This document shows, in pieces, positions 42,501 through 54,500 of a stretch of DNA of 64,000 nt. Below the pieces are notes generated by a model. The model saw nothing but the letters and a program-made list of their open reading frames with translations. It had not been told where the DNA came from and ran no database searches. The stretch is taken from the NCBI RefSeq assembly GCF_963676685.1, contig NC_092357.1, forward strand, positions 70,708,971-70,772,970. Direction: 5' to 3'. Each line of letters starts with the position of its first letter. The stretch's first letter is position 1. This DNA is from Mytilus edulis (taxonomy: Eukaryota; Mollusca; Bivalvia; Mytilida; Mytilidae). A program made the translations under genes and the position numbers.

Positions 42501-45500
42501 TTAAATGTTTCAACCAACATGACCAATTGAATCATGTTATTATAGATATTTGATCAGATTTTTCAGCCATGGAAATTCAGTGTGATTTCATGAATATTGA
42601 TGCTTTTTATTGTAGCTTACTGAATTGACTCAAGCAGGCAAGAAAAAGGAAGACAAGAAAAAAGAGCAAGATGAGTTAAATATGTTGTTTAGACCAGTAC
42701 AGACAGTAGGCAAAGGTAAACACCCAATCAAAGTTAAGCTTATTCTGTACATTGATGTAATAATCCAATCAAAATGAGATTTATACTGTACATTGAGGTG
42801 AACATTGTCATCCAATCAAAATGAGGTTTTCACTGAACATTGAGGTAAACATCCAATCAAAACTAATGGACACTTTGCACAGGATATGTAAGAGTTGTGT
42901 CCCTTCACCTATACATCAAAATATACATAAAAAAAGATAAAATGGTCAAATAAAGAACACAGATGAGGATCATTGAAGACAAAACTTCAGAAAAGTTTGC
43001 AAAATACAGCTTAGAAATCTATTATTTGGAAAGTTTCTGTTCTCTATCTAGATTTGCTTCAACCAATTCTTATGATACACAATGCTTATTGGGAAAGCGT
43101 CACTTTTACGGTTCTTGAGTTATGTCCCATTATAACGTTATTTGCAAAAGGGACCATCATTCCCCATTTATTTTTATGCCCACCCTGAGATTTATCATTA
43201 TGCTGTTTTTTTCAGGTGCTGACCCCAAATCTGTTTTGTGTGCCTTTTTTAAACAGGGCCAGTGTTCTAAAGGTTCCAAGTGTAAATTCTCCCATGACCT
43301 TGGTGTAGAAAGAAAAGCAGAAAAGAGAAATATTTATGAAGATAAAAGTGAAGATAAAGGTAAATATAATTGGCCGTTTCAGAATCTAAAGAATCATGGG
43401 TAATTTCATTGTTCGTACCCCAAAATGAAAATAACGTTCCGTCATTGGTTGAATTTACATTGTTTAGAACGTTTTAAACCAATCACAACGCTTTGGTGTA
43501 CGCTTTTGAAAATATTACCCAGAATGCATTAGATTCTGAAACAGCGAATTATTACATTGGTTGCAATGAATTACATTGATTTCCCAGTTAAATAAAAATC
43601 GTTAATTTTGCATTTGAAATAAACGTGGTTATTTCACTCTCTGACGTCATACAACAATAGGTGTTGTCAAGATGTTGATAAAGGCAGATCATAACAAATT
43701 GTGAATGCATAGAAAAAAAGATACAGTTCCTCACATGTTCTACATTAATTTCTTTAAAAAAAGTTGTTTGCCAAACTCCATTTGTGAATTAATGTGTTGT
43801 TTGGTCACTCGTTGAATATTTTTTCTATATTTGAATTCTTCAATTAGTTAATATTCTATAAATATCACTCTGGTCTGTTCTCAGCTTTTCATAAAATTGT
43901 GTATCACTACATTAAGGAAGTTTCCTACTAGGTTTCAAAATAACAAGATTTTCACACCACTAGTACATGTATATATTGATGGATGAATGATAAACGGAAC
44001 CAAAAGAGCCAAAAATAAAATATGGGTAAATTTGCCTGTTTTCGAGATATTAGCCATTGAAATTTTGGCAGGAAAATGTTCTGTCTTGATTTTTCATAGC
44101 TTTATTATTGACAAGTTTAAGTTCTCAAAAACTATTAAAAAATAACAAGGATTTTATACGACTTTTACAGATGGATGATTATTATACATGTAAAAGATTT
44201 ATAGAAAGAAAATGGGGTCAGTGGGCAATTTTTTTTAAAGCAATCAAATAGATAAAAACCAGAGGATTTAGAAAATCTGACAAAAAATTCAAAACACGAC
44301 AAGCGAACTTCCTTATTATGCAAATCAAGTATTTTTCTCTGAAATTTACAATGATTGATGTATGGTCTATGGAGAAACAAGTACTGGAATAGATAACAAA
44401 TTGTTATTTATGAAATAACATGTAACCAACTTTATAATCAATGCTTTAGCATGTTTAACCTCTTTTCTACATGTTCTAAAGAAAATAAATTGTTAATTTC
44501 TTTATTATTAAATGAAAAATTGATTTTCATCAACTTGGTCAAAATTCAAAATTTCTGAAAGCAATTCAAGAATTGTCAAGTATTGTGAACAACAGGGCGA
44601 GTAGGTATTGCTTTTGCAGTTCAGCAAAGCAAAGTATGACAGGAAGGCAACTTTATCACCCCAGCCACCTGCTACCATGAGTAGGTATGGCTTTTAACCA
44701 GCAAAGCAAAGTAAGACAGGAAAGCAACTTTATCACCCAGCCACCTGCTACCATGAGTAGGTATGGCTTTTGACCAGCAAAGCAAAGTAAGACAGGAAAG
44801 CAACTTTATCAACCCAGCCACCTGCTACCATGAGTAGGTATGGCTTTTGACCAGCAAAGCAAAGTAAGACAGGAAAGCAACTTTATCACCCAGCCACCTG
44901 CTACCATGAGTAGGTATGGCTTTTGACCAGCAAAGCAAAGTAAGACAGGAAAGCAACTTTATCACCCCAGTCACCTGCTACCATGAGTAGGTATGGCTTT
45001 TGACCAGCAAAGCAAAGTAAGACAGGAAAGCAACTTTATCACCCCAGCCACCTGCTACCATGAGCAATTAGTTATTTCACTACAACATGTGAATGTAATA
45101 GTAGAGGTAGTGATTTATTCTTTGTTATATTTTTTAAGAAACCGTTGAAGATTGGGACGAAACCAAATTACAAGAAGTTGTTGAGAAGAAGCATGGAGCT
45201 GCCAATAAACAGAAAATGGAAACCGCTATTGTAAGTTACAAATAAACACAAAATGGAGACTGCTATTGTAAGTTACAAATAAACAGAAAATGGAAACTGC
45301 TATTGTAAGTTACAAATAAACAGAAAATGGAAACGGCTATTGTAAGTTACAAATAAACAGAAAATGGAAACTGCTATTGTAAGTTACAAATAAACAGAAA
45401 ATGGAAACTGCTATTGTAAGTTACAAATAAACAGAAAATGGAAAGGGCTATTGGTAGCTACAAATAAACAGAAAATGGAAACGGCTATTGTTTTAAAGTT

Positions 45501-48500
45501 ACAAATAAACAGAAAATGAAAACTGCTATTGTAAGTTACAAGTAAACAGAAAATGGAAACGGCTATTGTAAGTTACAAATAAACAGAAAATGGAAACAGC
45601 TATTGTAAGTTACAAATAAACAGAAAATAGAAACGGCTATCTTAAGTTACAAATAAACAGAAAATGGAAACGGCTATTGTAAGTTACAAATAAACAGAAA
45701 ATGGAAACGGCTATTGTAAGTTACAAATAAACAGAAAATGGAAACGGCTATCTTAAGTTACAAATAAACAGAAAATGGAAAATGCTATTGTAAGTTGCAA
45801 ATAAACAGAAAATGGAAACTGCTATTGTAAGTTGCAAATAAACAGAAAATGGAAACGGCTATTGCAAGTTACAAATAAACAAAATGGAAATGGCTATTGT
45901 AAGTTACAAATAAACAGAAAATGGAAACTGATATTGTATGTTACAAATAAACAAAAAATGGAAACAGCTATTGTAAGTTACAAATAAACAGAAAATGGAA
46001 ACAGCTATTGTAAGTTACAAAGAAACAGAAAATGGAAACGGCTATTGTAAGTTAGGTCTAAATCAAGTATATATGGTGTATTTTATGTAAAAATGAGAAA
46101 TACACATTAATAAGACAGAAACCCAACAAGACAATAAAGTATAACAATAATACATAACTCCATGGACAAAAGGAGAAGTGTAAAAAATTCACAAAAGGAG
46201 AAGTGTAAAAAATTCACAAAAGGAGAACTGTAAAAAATTCACAAAAGGAGAAGTGTAAAAAATTCACAAAAGGAGAAGTGTAAAAAATTCACAAAACAAA
46301 TCATTGCAAATGTTATCAATCACAATATAATTTCTGTTGAGACACTTACCATATATACTATACATTCTATACTGAAAAGAGAAAGCACTTATTTACAGTA
46401 TATCTTTCAACAGAGGACGTGTGTGTCTGTCAAACGTATTTGATGATACTAAGATTACATGTAATCAAAAAATGTTGTCCATTACAGATAAGTGTTGATT
46501 ACTTGAAAATATGTATTAAGTTACAATTGATTAAAATGGTTTATTCCTTGAATGCCAACATCCTTTGATCTACCGACAATTTACCTGTAAAATTATGTTG
46601 GCGTTCGAGGAATAGGTGCAAGTAGTTATCACAACAAAAGTGCATGCTTATCAAAACAATTATACTAATTAAACAGAAAGGTATATTCCAGGTAGCTAAA
46701 TCACATTCATGTTTGTAAAGTTGTTGAAAATCATTTTTTGCTGTAACTGCGCATGCTTTAACCAGTATGCTCTTCTCTAAAAATAAAACTTCGAAATGTA
46801 TTGCATCACAAAGTTTTTGGACTTATATACTTTTTTCCAATATTTCTATAGTTGTGTGGACTGTCATATCCTTATGTTGAATTTCTCGAAACTTTGTATG
46901 TAATGTTAGATTACTATGTTTTATTTTGTTCAGTTGTTCAGGATATTTTTCTTGGGTTTAATATTACACCCGTTTTTATTTACTGTAAGTCATTTATAAT
47001 ATATTGTTCAGGTATTTGTTATGTTAGCAATTCATCAGAATTCTTGTTACCCTATTTTATGGACTTGAAATTTTGTAGAGTTATGGAAGATATTCTCATA
47101 CTTTTTCATAGCATAAAGTTGTCTCATTGGCAATCATACCACATCTTCTATTTTTTATATACAGAAAACAATACATATAACATAAGTAAACATATAAGAA
47201 GATTGACAAAAAGCACACATATGTGATCTGATAACTATTGTTGAATATTCTATACAAGCAATTTCCACATTTAAGAGTCTATTACAAGTGTAAAGTTTAA
47301 CTAATTGTGAAAAAATCATATTATAAGTAGTTCATACTAACTAATAAAATTTTTAAAATGATATGGATTTAAATAAATATTTTATATCCTCTCTAGTTAG
47401 AAATAATCGTATTTAAGTAGACTTTTTAAATTTTTTAAAACATGTCTTATATTAATAAACCTTTCCATTCCTAAATTATTTTTTTTTAATGAAAAGTAAT
47501 AAAAAACGTTTTTATTTTCTTAATTATTTTTTGAATATTCATGATAATTTTAACCTCAAAAATCTACTTTGTTCTTATCAAAAAGTGATAAAATGTTGCA
47601 ATTTTATCAAATTCTCTAATTATTTTTTACATTTAAATACTTGTAAAATGATTTAAATAGTTATGAAAACACCTATTGTTCTTATATAGAAATATTTTTG
47701 TTGGCGTTCCAGGAATAGATAACATATAAAATGTTGGCATTTGAGGAAGACACCATTAAAATTACAGATTACCCTTCAACACTTGTATACACAATATAAA
47801 TAGATATTTGTTTATTTATAGATATGTAAATTTTTGTTTATTTATAGATATGCAAATTTTTCCTGGAAGCTGTCGAAAATGGTAAATATGGATGGTTCTG
47901 GGCCTGTCCAAACGGTGCAGACAAATGTCATTATCGACATTGTCTACCTCCAGGTACTTTTAAAATTATTTATCTATATATAGTGTATTGATTACTTATC
48001 ACCCATACTTAATAGTTGGCTACCAAAGACAACCACTGCACTACAGGACCCTGACTTTGGACAGGCACACAAATAATGTGGTGGGTTAAATATGAACAGT
48101 CAACCTAACCTTGGACAGTGGCGTAACAGCACAACATAATAACAAACTAAAAATCAGTTGCAATTGGCATATCTCATAAGAATTTCATGAGTCACAAAAA
48201 CGAATAGCAATAAACATGATAAAAAAAGAATGACACAGACACTAAAAGAAGAATACCTACAGTTACTAAAAGCTAGTTCAAATCTAATTACAACTTATAT
48301 ATTTCATGCATTCCCAGACTGAATTATCAATCGGTACACATGCATTTGATTTAGTGTAAAGACTTAACTCTAACATTGTCTAAGAAAGACATTACCTTGT
48401 GAAATGTCAAAATATAAGTAAACAGTATGAACAATATTAATTAGTGGGTAATTAAGTACTTTTTCTGGGAAAATTGCTGCAAAAACTAGCTGAACATGAA

Positions 48501-51500
48501 AAAAAAGTATCTGTAAATAAGTTGGTTTGATGTAAATATTATTTATTTGTTTTAACTTTTTTCCCTTAATATTTGCAGGATTTGTTCTGAAGAAAGACAA
48601 GAAGAAGGATACAGAAGAGGATCAGATTACCATTGAGGAATTAATAGAGAAAGAGGTTTGTCTGATTGTTGTAATTAATAGAGAAATTAAATTAAAACAA
48701 TTGTAGAGGGTAGGACTGGAAGTTTATTATTTTGGATGCGGGTCATTGGTAAATTATTGATACTTGTCCATTTCTTGTATACTAATATCGGTATGTGATC
48801 AATATTTTATTTGGTATAGAGATTTGTGAAGACCTTCCTGCCCACCCAAATCTATTTTATTTAATTGCCCTTTTAGGCAATATAGACTTAAAACTTTACA
48901 TGGTCTATAGCTATATACTATAGTTCGTTATCATTCGTTGGATACACATTTTTTGTGGATTTCACGAGTACAGGTAAAAAAAGAAATTAAACGAAAGACA
49001 AATTTTTTATCAGCTTGTATGCAAACCTCGGCAAAACCACAAAATTAAGTATCCACAAACAACAAGTTTTTGTTTATCCACAAAAAATTGGTACCCACAA
49101 AAATAAATGAATCCACAGTATCGGCTTTTGACATTAATTCTTAAAGTGTTATAAATGGACGGTCTTAAGTTGGGTAATATTTACTGTGGAATAATTGATT
49201 TCCTGTGTTCAAATTATGTGGATTGGGGAAAACCTTTATCTTTGTGGATACATTTGAACCTTGTTAAGTGGAAGATGAAGGACTGGACAAAAGTATTTGA
49301 CTTATCTGAGGTTCGACACATCCAAGGACGAGTGTGTTGTAATTAATTTGAACTGTATGAATTAGGATAGGATATTTGTATACAGAAGATATTTTGACGA
49401 TTGTGCCTTTTTTATATGATAATTAATGGTTTTATTTCAACATGTTCAAAAATATCTTTTTGTTTTGTTTTACAGAGAGCAGCCTTAGGGGCTAATGTTA
49501 CCAGGGTTACATATGAAACATTCATAAAATGGAAGGAAAGAAAGGTAGGATAAATAAATGACTTTCAAATTCATTTCATCATGGGGATATTCCATACATT
49601 TTGTATGTCACAATGCTTATGTTAATTTGTCATGGTAACAGATTGTTAAATGACCACATTAATGTTAATTGACCTCAGGTCAACTATTAATGTAACTATG
49701 TCATTAAAAACCACAAATGATTTCGATAAGAAGTTTATTTTGTTTCATTGAATAAATGTGATTTGTTTTACATATTTATACGACTGCAAACATTTTTTTG
49801 GTTTGTATAATGTTTAGTTTAAGTGAATGGTTCCTATGAAATTTTACACCGAAATAGCAGGCTATCAGTTCATTTTTAAATGTTTTACTTTTTCTTTGCT
49901 GAAAAGTGTTGAAAAAAAATAAATGTCATGCACACATGTATGATTTTTTTGTCATTTTTCTTAGTACCTACAAGTCCTAATTTCTGACTATATGACAACA
50001 ATCTTCATCAATGTCATGTGACACATTTTAAGTTTTACCTACTTCCTGTTTGCCGAGTGAATCACCTGACCATGGTTACTTAAATCGATGATTTTTAAAT
50101 TTTTTTTATAGAGAAGTGAAAAGATTGAAATTGCAAGAGAGGCTAAAGACAAAAAGAAATGTGACTTTAAAGCTGGAAAAATGTTGGGAGTAAGTATAAT
50201 AGAATTATGGATATGAGTAGCTATTGTTCTCTCTATTAATATTTTTTCAATGTTGTACAAAACACCTTGATTATAATTAATATTGACAAAATATTTACTT
50301 TGTAGACAAAAATATAAACATTTAAAAAAAAAAAACTTTATCAGAAAATTTCATTTGATATATATAGCAAATTGACAAACACAAATTATACTTAAGCTTA
50401 ATTAAACTGCATCAGAAGAATGTGATTAAAGCAGCTAATTTTACAGAGTTATCTCCCTGTAGTGTTGTGTACCACCTTAAGGCCTAGGAGAACAGAAGAG
50501 GATGTGTTTCAAGCTTATATCAGTCATTGTCAGTATTGAATGTTAGTGTGGGGAATAAAGCTCTTTGATTTATAATTTCAGATTACTGACAGAGAAATAT
50601 TTGAGTTAAATCCTGACCTTTAGGACTACAGCACTTTGATTTATAATTTCAGATTACTGGCCGAAATATGTTTGAGTTTAACACTGACTTTTAGGACTAC
50701 AGCACTTTGATTTATAATTTCAGATTACTGACAGAGATATGTTTTGAGTTAAATCCTGACCTTTAGGACTACAGCACTTCGATTTATAATTTCAGATTAC
50801 TGGCCGAGATATGTTTGAGTTTAACACTGACTTTTAGGACTACAGCACTTTGATTTATAATTTCAGATTACTGGCCGAGATATGTTTGAGTTAAACCGTG
50901 ACTTTTAGGACTACAGCACTTTGATTTATAATTTCAGATAACTGGCCGAGATATGTTTGAGTTTAACCCTGACTTTTAGGACTACAGTGCTTTGATTTAT
51001 AATTTCAGATTACTGGCAGAGATATGTTTGAGTTTAACCCTGACTTGATAGGAATGGATGACGATGAGGCTGATGAGGGGGAGATAGAACGAGAAAGAGA
51101 TGAAGATGTAAGTAAAATGAATAAATTGTTTTTATACGACCGCAAAAATTTTAATTTTTCGTTGTATATTGATATCACGTTGGCGTCGTCGTCGTCCGAA
51201 TACTTTTAGTTTTCGCACTCTAACTTTAGTAAAAGTGAATAGAAATCTATGAAATTTTAAGACAAGGTTTATGACCACAAAAGAAAGGTTGGGATTGGTT
51301 TTGGGAGTTTTGATCTCAACATTTTAGGAATTAGGGGCCAAAAAGGGCCCCAATAAGCATTTTCTTGGTTTTCGCACTATAACTAAAAGTTTACAAAGGG
51401 GCCCAAATCAAACTTTGTTTGATTTCATCAAAAATTGAATAATTGGGGTTCTTTGATATGCCGAATCTAACTGTGTATGTAGATTCTTAATTTTTGGTCC

Positions 51501-54500
51501 CGTTTTCAAATTGGTCTACATTAAGGTCCAAAGGGTCTAAAATTAAACTTTGTTTGATTTTGACAAAAAATGAATCCTTGGGGTTCTTTGATATGCTGAA
51601 TCTAAAAATGTACTGAGATTTTTGATTATTGGCCCAGTTTTCAAGTTGGTCCAAATCAGGGTCCAAAATTAAACTTTACTTGATTTCATCAAAAATTGAA
51701 TAATTGGGGTTCTTTGATATGCCGATTTTAACTGTGTATGTAGATTCTTAATTTTTGGTCTCGTTTTCAAATTGGTCAACATAAAGGTCCAAAGGGTCCA
51801 AAATTAAACTTAGCTTGATTTTAACAAAAATTGAATTCTTGGGCTTCTTTGATATGCTGAATCTAAACATGTACTTAGATTTTTGATTATGGGCCCAGTT
51901 TTCAAGTTGGTCCAAATCAGGATCCAAAATTATTATATTAAGTATTGTGCAATAGCAAGAAATTTTCAATTGCAGAGTATTCAGCAAAAGCAAGAAATCT
52001 TCAATTGTACAGTATTGTGCAATAGCAAATATTTTGGATTGCACAGTATTGCGCAATAGCAAGAAATATCTACTTGCACAATATTGTGCAATAGCAAGAA
52101 ATTTTCAATTGATTGGAGTTATCTTTCTTTGTCCAGAATAGTAGTTGAATCAACTTAAATCATTTTTTTTATACAATATACAATGTATATTCACTTTTAC
52201 TACCAACTGATAAATTAAAACAATCTTTACCATTCAGTGATAACAAGCACTTTTTTTACATTTTAATATTTTATGATGTATTAAAATGAGTAGTTATTGC
52301 TATTTCTTCAATTTTTTTGAGAGGATTAATATTCAACAGCATAGTGAATTGCTCAAAGGCAAAACAAACATTTTAAGTTCATTAGACCACATTCATTCTG
52401 TGTCAAAAATCTATGCTGTGTCAACTATTTAATCACAGTCCAAATTTAGAGCTGAATCCAGCTTGAAAGTTGTGTCCATACTTGCCCCAACCGTTCAGGG
52501 TTCGACCTCTGCGGTCGTATAAAGCTGCGCCCTGCGGAGCATCTGGTTAAAATGTTGATATGACAGCAAATGTTTCAAGATGACAAGGGAGAAAACTTAT
52601 GTCAAAGATTATGCAAACCATTGGTTTTTTTTAAGATTTGAGGGGGTATTGTAGGCCCCCTTTTTATACGACCCCAAAAAAAATTTGGGATTGTAGAATG
52701 GAATGATGTCGTCGTCATCGTCGTCCGAAGACACATTGGTTTCCGGATAATAACTTGAGTTTAAGTGAATAGATCTTTATGAAATTTTTTCAGAAGGTTC
52801 AATACCACAAAATGAAGGCTGGGATTAATTTTGGGGATGATGGTCCCAACCGTTTAGGAAAAAGGGGCCCAAAAGAGGCCCAAAACAAACATTTAATCTA
52901 GTTTCAGGATAATTACTTGTGTACAAGTATTTCAATTGCTCTGAAATTATATCGCAATGTTTAAAACCACAAGTAGAAGGTTTGGATTCATTTTCAGGGT
53001 TATGGGGCCAAAGTTAAGGAATTAAGGGCCAAAACAAGCATTTTTCTAGTTTCCAGACAATAACTTGTGTGTAATTGTATGGATCTCAAAAGGGGAGGCT
53101 GGGATTAAGTTTTGGGTTAAGGATTTAGGGGCCTCTCAGAAATTGTACTACAAGGTTCAATACTACAAAAGAAAGCATGGGATTGAGTTTAAGGGTTATT
53201 GCTCCAATGGATGTTTCAAAAAGTGGGGGGGGGGGGATTTTTTGTTTACCATTTTTACAAAATTTTTCAAATTTCAAATTTTGAAAAGTTTCAAGAAGAA
53301 ACATTCAATTGCACAGTATTGTGCAATAGATTGTAAGATCTTTGACCACATTAATTTTGTGACAAAAACCTGTATTATGTAAAAAAATTTGATCACTATC
53401 CAAATTCAGACAGTATCAAGCTTGAGTATTGTGACCAAATTTGCCCCAACTGTTCAGGGTTCGACCACTGGGGTCGTATATAGCTGCGCCCTGCGGAGCA
53501 CCTGGTTGAAGATGGAAATATGGTCAAGTTCAGAACTGTGTAGGTCAAACTGAAGATGAGGTGTATTTGCTTCTGCCTTTCTAGGCACACATTAAAAATA
53601 AAGACTTGTGATCTTAGAGTCTTTTACATAGAAACTAGCATGTTAAAAATTGAATTTTTATATGTGCTCTTGTGTAATTTACATATATATATCATTTTAG
53701 TGCTATTATTTTTATGCATTTTTGTGTATCTTTTTTTTCAGGATGAGGATGAAATTGTCGTCCAAGAAATCAATTTAGATTCATTTAACAATTACGTGGG
53801 TAAAGGTGAAGGGACAGTAGCCCCAGAGTCCAGGGTACCGATGACAAATGGTGTTGTACGAAATAATGGTAAGATAAATATAGGTCACTGTAACCTAAGC
53901 AGTGTTAACCTAGGATACATTAATATCCAACAACATTGTATAATGAGTGTTCATAGGGTGGTTAAAAGAATTTCTTAATCGGTGGCTAAATTGTCTAAAA
54001 AGCTACTACTGTAATCACTAGCCAGTAAAAACTGATGTGAGTTTGAATTGTAGGTGCACTCCACTCCAATCTTAATTGACTAGGATTGTCAGTTTCCCTA
54101 TCTAAGGTTGGTGTTTATCTCTGGGCACTCCTGCTTCCTTTGCCGAAACAACTGGCCACCATGAAATAGCCCAAAAAGTGTTGTTAAAACTCCCTATAAA
54201 TGTCCAACTAAGAGACATTCATATGGAGGTTAAAAGAATATCCGACACCAAATAATGCTAACTTTGTATAAGGGCATTTCAATGGATGGTTAAAAGAATG
54301 TCCAATCCCTTTAAATGTTGACTTATGGTGTTTCATTGGTAGGGTTAAAGAATGTTCAAAACATCTAAAATTAACTTTGACTGAATGTGTTTCATAGGAA
54401 GATTTAAAGAATATAAAACATCATCTAATGTTAACTATGCTATATGATATTCCATAGGGAGGTTAAAGTATATAAAACACCTAGTGGGTCAATTTTGACT

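Noticed and set aside
46852..47226. 124-codon plus ORF with membrane-like segments
   Set aside because: It ends in a mussel retroelement tail and has AT-driven hydrophobicity; no start context, splice or family motif.
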